NCBI GenBank assembly: GCA_002167605.1
Contig: NHCT01000041.1
Coordinates: 1 to 9,542 of the forward strand
DNA length: 9,542 nucleotides
Source: Verrucomicrobia bacterium TMED40
Lineage (GTDB): Bacteria; Verrucomicrobiota; Verrucomicrobiia; Opitutales; Seribacteraceae
Direction of reading: 5' to 3'
The notes below the pieces were generated by a model that saw nothing but the letters and a program-made list of their open reading frames with translations, did not search any database and was not told the DNA's origin. Numbering within the stretch: position 1 is the first letter of the stretch; each line of letters begins with the position of its first letter. This document shows positions 7,085 through 9,542 of this stretch, one piece after another. The translations under genes were made by a program, and so were the position numbers.

Positions 7085-8029
7085 ATGTTCAATCGACAAT
7101 CTTATTCAGCAATCTTAATCGCAATAGGCCTTAGTTTTTGCACATGTCAGGGTGCAGAGACCGACGAGCAGGAACAACATAGTTCCACCCAGAATCTGAC
7201 CTATATGGATTCTATTATATATGGACTGGTTGAAGGAGTCACCGAGTTTCTGCCAATTTCGTCGACTGGACACTTGGTCATCGTAAGTGAATTCGCCGAT
7301 TTGGAAGGCAAGGATGCAAAGGCAGCCCTACATGCGTACTTAATTGTCATCCAAGCCGGTGCGATTTTGGCCGTTGGCTTAATTTACCGCAAGGAAATCT
7401 GGTCCATGCTCCTTGGCTTTTTAGGCATGGACCCTAGAGGAAAAAGGTTGGGGTTCAATCTCATCATTGCGTTCCTTCCCGCCGCAGCCATGGGGCCTTT
7501 TCTGGATGACCTGATCGAAAGCTATTTGTTTGGGTTGCTTCCGATTGCCGCCGCTCTTTTTACGGGTGCCTTGTTCATGCATTGGGCGGAGTCACGAAAA
7601 AAAAGGGTCGAGGGTGAATATCCGGCAAAAGCAGGTAAGTCTCTGGATGATCTAACTTGGACAGGATCGATTTTCATTGGTTTCCTGCAATGCTTTGCGA
7701 TGTGGCCGGGAACTAGCAGATCAATGATGACAATTGTGGGGGGATACTTGGTGGGGTTAGATCGGGCCAAAGCGGCTGAATTCAGTTTTCTTCTCGGGTT
7801 GATAACGCTGACCGCAGCCGCTGGATACAAATGCGTGACTAAGTGGAGTCTAATGAGCCAGCATCTTGCTATGGGCCCTGTTCTCTTGGGCTGTTTGGTT
7901 GCAGGGATTTCAGCTGCACTTGCAGTCTTTTGGTTGGTAGGTTATTTGAACAAACATGGATTGGGCCTATTCGTATGGTATCGCATCATCCTATCATTCG
8001 TTGTTCTTGCACTCTATTTTGGGCTTTGA
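7085..8029 (+). CDS. uppP: Undecaprenyl-diphosphate phosphatase (BacA family) with N-terminal signal-like extension
   Basis: UppP is an integral inner-membrane enzyme that dephosphorylates undecaprenyl diphosphate, recycling the lipid carrier of peptidoglycan synthesis; overexpression of such proteins confers bacitracin resistance. The conserved core starts at about residue 41 (MDSIIYGLVEGVTEF) and holds the catalytic E-x3-E pair Glu50 and Glu54, then LPISSTGHL (56-64), and the second signature PGTSRSMMT (208-216) with Arg212. Several hydrophobic membrane segments follow. The core from Met41 is 274 residues, the usual size. Residues 1-40 are extra: a basic start, a hydrophobic stretch (SAILIAIGLSF), Cys19 and Cys21, possible cleavage after QGA at 24, and a polar linker. 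ATG 7085 has GAG about eight bases upstream. The internal ATG 7205 has no better site, so translation probably starts at 7085, although 7205 cannot be excluded. The gene diverges from the trpD-glmM unit. Confidence 0.95.
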   Translation: MFNRQSYSAILIAIGLSFCTCQGAETDEQEQHSSTQNLTYMDSIIYGLVEGVTEFLPISSTGHLVIVSEFADLEGKDAKAALHAYLIVIQAGAILAVGLIYRKEIWSMLLGFLGMDPRGKRLGFNLIIAFLPAAAMGPFLDDLIESYLFGLLPIAAALFTGALFMHWAESRKKRVEGEYPAKAGKSLDDLTWTGSIFIGFLQCFAMWPGTSRSMMTIVGGYLVGLDRAKAAEFSFLLGLITLTAAAGYKCVTKWSLMSQHLAMGPVLLGCLVAGISAALAVFWLVGYLNKHGLGLFVWYRIILSFVVLALYFGL

Positions 8030-8053
8030 TCCTTCGATGAGCTTTTACAAGTC

Positions 8054-8081
8054 TTGACGGCTCAAGGATAAACCGTATTGT
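8054..8081 (+). promoter_or_regulatory. Probable sigma-70 promoter for rpmF-plsX-fabH
   Basis: TTGACG (8054-8059) matches the -35 consensus at five of six positions. It is followed after 16 bases by TATTGT (8076-8081), a four-of-six match to the -10 box. Transcription would begin near 8088, only about seven bases before the rpmF ATG. No Shine-Dalgarno sequence lies between, so the first gene would have a very short leader. Confidence 0.55.
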
Positions 8082-8094
8082 AAGTCCTTTCACT

Positions 8095-8271
8095 ATGGGA
8101 CAGCCAAAAAGAAAACAATCCAAGCAACGCAGTCGCAAACGACGCGGTGCGAATCGATTTAAAGCCCCTTTGCTTGCTAAGGAAGCGGACGGAAGTTTTT
8201 CTCGTCCTCATCGCGTGAACCCTGAGACAGGGCAATACCGCGGCAAACAAGTGCTTGATTTAGAGGTTTAA
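8095..8271 (+). CDS. rpmF: Large ribosomal subunit protein bL32, form without zinc-ribbon cysteines
   Basis: bL32 is a small basic component of the 50S subunit. The product has 58 residues. It has the typical start GQPKRKQSKQRSRKRR (canonical form MAVPKRKTSKxRRDxRR) followed by AN. The C-terminal half reads RPHRVNPETGQYRGKQVL, matching the family's HRVCPxCGxYxGRxV layout. All four zinc-ribbon cysteines of the C+ form are missing, so this is a zinc-independent C- type protein, common for bL32. The canonical neighbours plsX and fabH follow, 20 bp and then 3 bp apart. The DUF177 (YceD) gene that often precedes rpmF is absent; uppP is there instead. ATG 8095 has no recognisable ribosome site. Confidence 0.94.
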   Translation: MGQPKRKQSKQRSRKRRGANRFKAPLLAKEADGSFSRPHRVNPETGQYRGKQVLDLEV

Positions 8272-8291
8272 TTTGTTCGCAGGGCTTCGGC

Positions 8292-9362
8292 ATGGATAAA
8301 ACCGAGGCTCGGATAAAGCTCGCCATTGATGCAATGGGTAGCGACCAAGGCCCTGAAGAAGTCTTGGCAGGAGTATCGTTGGCCATAGATTTGGCTCCAC
8401 GTAACACCGAATTCCATTTGTTTGGTAAAGAAGATATTATTAACCCGATCATGGAGCAGTTCCCTAACCTCATGAATGGGCAGGTCCAAGTGCATCATGC
8501 TCCGGAAATTGTTGAAATGGATGAAAAACCCATCGCAGGGATTAAGGGAAAGAAAAAATCATCCATGTCAATCGCTCTCCAGTCCTTGAAGGAGGGAACT
8601 GCAGATGCATTGCTTAGTTGTGGAAATACCGGATGCCTGATGGCAGGGAGTGCCATTAGGCTGAGGACCCTTGAAGGCGTTGAGCGTCCTGCGCTTTGTA
8701 CCATTTGGCCGGGTCGAGAAAGATATTTCACACTTTTGGACGCAGGGGCCAACCCTCATGCGAAACCTTTTCATATCGTCCAGAGTGCTATCTTGGGTAG
8801 TAATTACGCCCGGGTGGCTCTTGGTCTGGTTCGCCCGAAGGTCGGATTGCTTACCATTGGCACAGAGGAGGGCAAGGGCAACGAAGTCATACACGAGACG
8901 CATTCAATGCTGAAAGAGATAAACGGAAGCATTATAAATTACGCGGGCTTGATCGAAGGTTTTCAAATCTTTGATAATGTGGTTGATGTTGTTGTTTGCG
9001 ATGGTTTTGTTGGAAACATTGTTCTGAAAGCCTGCGAATCCCTGAGCAAATTGATTCGATCTTTTTTGGATGAAGAATTGCGGCGTAACGCACTTAGGAA
9101 AACGGGTGCACTTCTTTCCAAGGGTGCGTTCCGAAGCCTTAAACAACGCGTTAATCCGGAGCAGTTTGGGGGTGCCCCCTTGTTGGGTTTGACCAAGAAT
9201 GTGATCAAGGCACACGGTTCATCGAATCGAAATCACATTAGTGGTGCAATTAAGATCGCACTCGATCTTGTTCAGCATGATATGCTTGTGCAGGTGGTTG
9301 AGGATATTCGTGAGTCTAATGAAATTCTTCGCCCCGAACCTTTACATTCGGTTGAGGATTAG
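8292..9362 (+). CDS. plsX: Phosphate acyltransferase PlsX
   Basis: PlsX transfers acyl chains from acyl-ACP to inorganic phosphate. The acyl-phosphate is used by PlsY to start phospholipid synthesis; the enzyme is peripheral to the cytoplasmic membrane. The product has 356 residues, the usual length. Motifs in order are AIDAMGSDQGP (11-21; the common form is DAMGGDxGP), SCGNTGCLMAGS (109-120), LLDAGANP (148-155), IGTEEGKGNE (189-198), YAGLIEG (217-223), DVVVCDGFVGNIVLK (232-246) and GGAPLLGL plus AHGSSN (293-312). The start ATG 8292 has AGGG about eight bases upstream. It lies 20 bp after rpmF and its stop is 3 bp before fabH, so the three genes are almost certainly one operon. Residues at several motif positions differ mildly from the best-known versions, with no sign of inactivation. 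Confidence 0.97.
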   Translation: MDKTEARIKLAIDAMGSDQGPEEVLAGVSLAIDLAPRNTEFHLFGKEDIINPIMEQFPNLMNGQVQVHHAPEIVEMDEKPIAGIKGKKKSSMSIALQSLKEGTADALLSCGNTGCLMAGSAIRLRTLEGVERPALCTIWPGRERYFTLLDAGANPHAKPFHIVQSAILGSNYARVALGLVRPKVGLLTIGTEEGKGNEVIHETHSMLKEINGSIINYAGLIEGFQIFDNVVDVVVCDGFVGNIVLKACESLSKLIRSFLDEELRRNALRKTGALLSKGAFRSLKQRVNPEQFGGAPLLGLTKNVIKAHGSSNRNHISGAIKIALDLVQHDMLVQVVEDIRESNEILRPEPLHSVED

Positions 9363-9365
9363 AGC

Positions 9366-9542
9366 ATGAAGAGCCCAACTCCGACCTTAATACGAGGCAT
9401 GGGATCATATGTTCCATCGAACAAAGTAGATAACCAAGCCTTATGTCAGAGAGTAGATACTTCAGACGAATGGATTCGGACGAGAACGGGGATTCGCGAA
9501 AGACGCTTGGCCGAGGATGGTCAAGCTTGCAGTGATCTTGCC
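9366..9542 (+). CDS. fabH: 3-oxoacyl-ACP synthase III (FabH), N-terminal fragment cut by window edge
   Basis: FabH condenses acetyl-CoA (or a branched primer) with malonyl-ACP to begin each fatty acid in the cytoplasm. Only 59 residues are visible, open to the right edge. [15 protein letters not shown] (9-23) and the strongly diagnostic [15 protein letters not shown] (33-47) identify it. The catalytic Cys-His-Asn residues lie beyond the window. ATG 9366 is three bases after the plsX stop, with GAGGA in the end of plsX serving as ribosome site, implying cotranscription and probable coupling. Position after plsX supports FabH rather than another thiolase-fold synthase. Confidence 0.94.
   Translation, partial: MKSPTPTLIRGMGSYVPSNKVDNQALCQRVDTSDEWIRTRTGIRERRLAEDGQACSDLA

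Noticed and set aside
8062..8250. Minus-strand open frame of 62 codons opposite rpmF
   Set aside because: It is a complement shadow of rpmF, which is a clear bL32.

Overview
This looks like an ordinary core stretch of a bacterial chromosome of moderate GC content. I found no phage, transposon, CRISPR or defence genes. The combination of features suggests Verrucomicrobiota, perhaps an Opitutae or Puniceicoccales-type marine lineage. These features are an L32 lacking zinc-ribbon cysteines, a UppP with an apparent N-terminal signal peptide, a TrpD with a slightly lengthened catalytic loop, and a glycine decarboxylase that joins the GcvPA- and GcvPB-type halves. The assignment comes from remembered family resemblance, not a search, and is only moderately secure.

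Layout. Positions 1-1686 (minus) carry the N-terminal 562 codons of a glycine decarboxylase (gcvP) that runs off the left edge. A 149-bp gap follows, holding a minus-strand terminator and the probable gcvP leader. Positions 1836-2921 (minus) encode a putative MORN-repeat lipoprotein. Its promoter lies back to back with that of a plus-strand tRNA-Ser(CGA) at 3038-3125. Positions 3140-6996 (minus) form a probable trpD-glmM-TPR transcription unit: anthranilate phosphoribosyltransferase, phosphoglucosamine mutase overlapping trpD by 14 bp, and a cytoplasmic TPR protein of unknown role. An 88-bp divergent region separates this unit from uppP (7085-8029, plus). Then come a promoter, rpmF (8095-8271, only 58 codons), plsX (8292-9362) and the start of fabH (9366-9542, cut by the right edge).

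How the genes fit together. GlmM makes glucosamine-1-phosphate for UDP-GlcNAc. UppP regenerates the undecaprenyl-phosphate carrier of peptidoglycan synthesis. PlsX and FabH begin phospholipid and fatty-acid synthesis, in the widespread rpmF-plsX-fabH arrangement that links lipid synthesis to ribosome production. The window is therefore rich in envelope-precursor genes. TrpD, GcvP and tRNA-Ser are general metabolism and translation. The points most worth checking are the GcvPA-GcvPB fusion, the extended UppP N terminus, the nine-base G run inside glmM, the very short leader predicted for rpmF, and the two uncharacterised repeat proteins. I see no convincing undescribed system.
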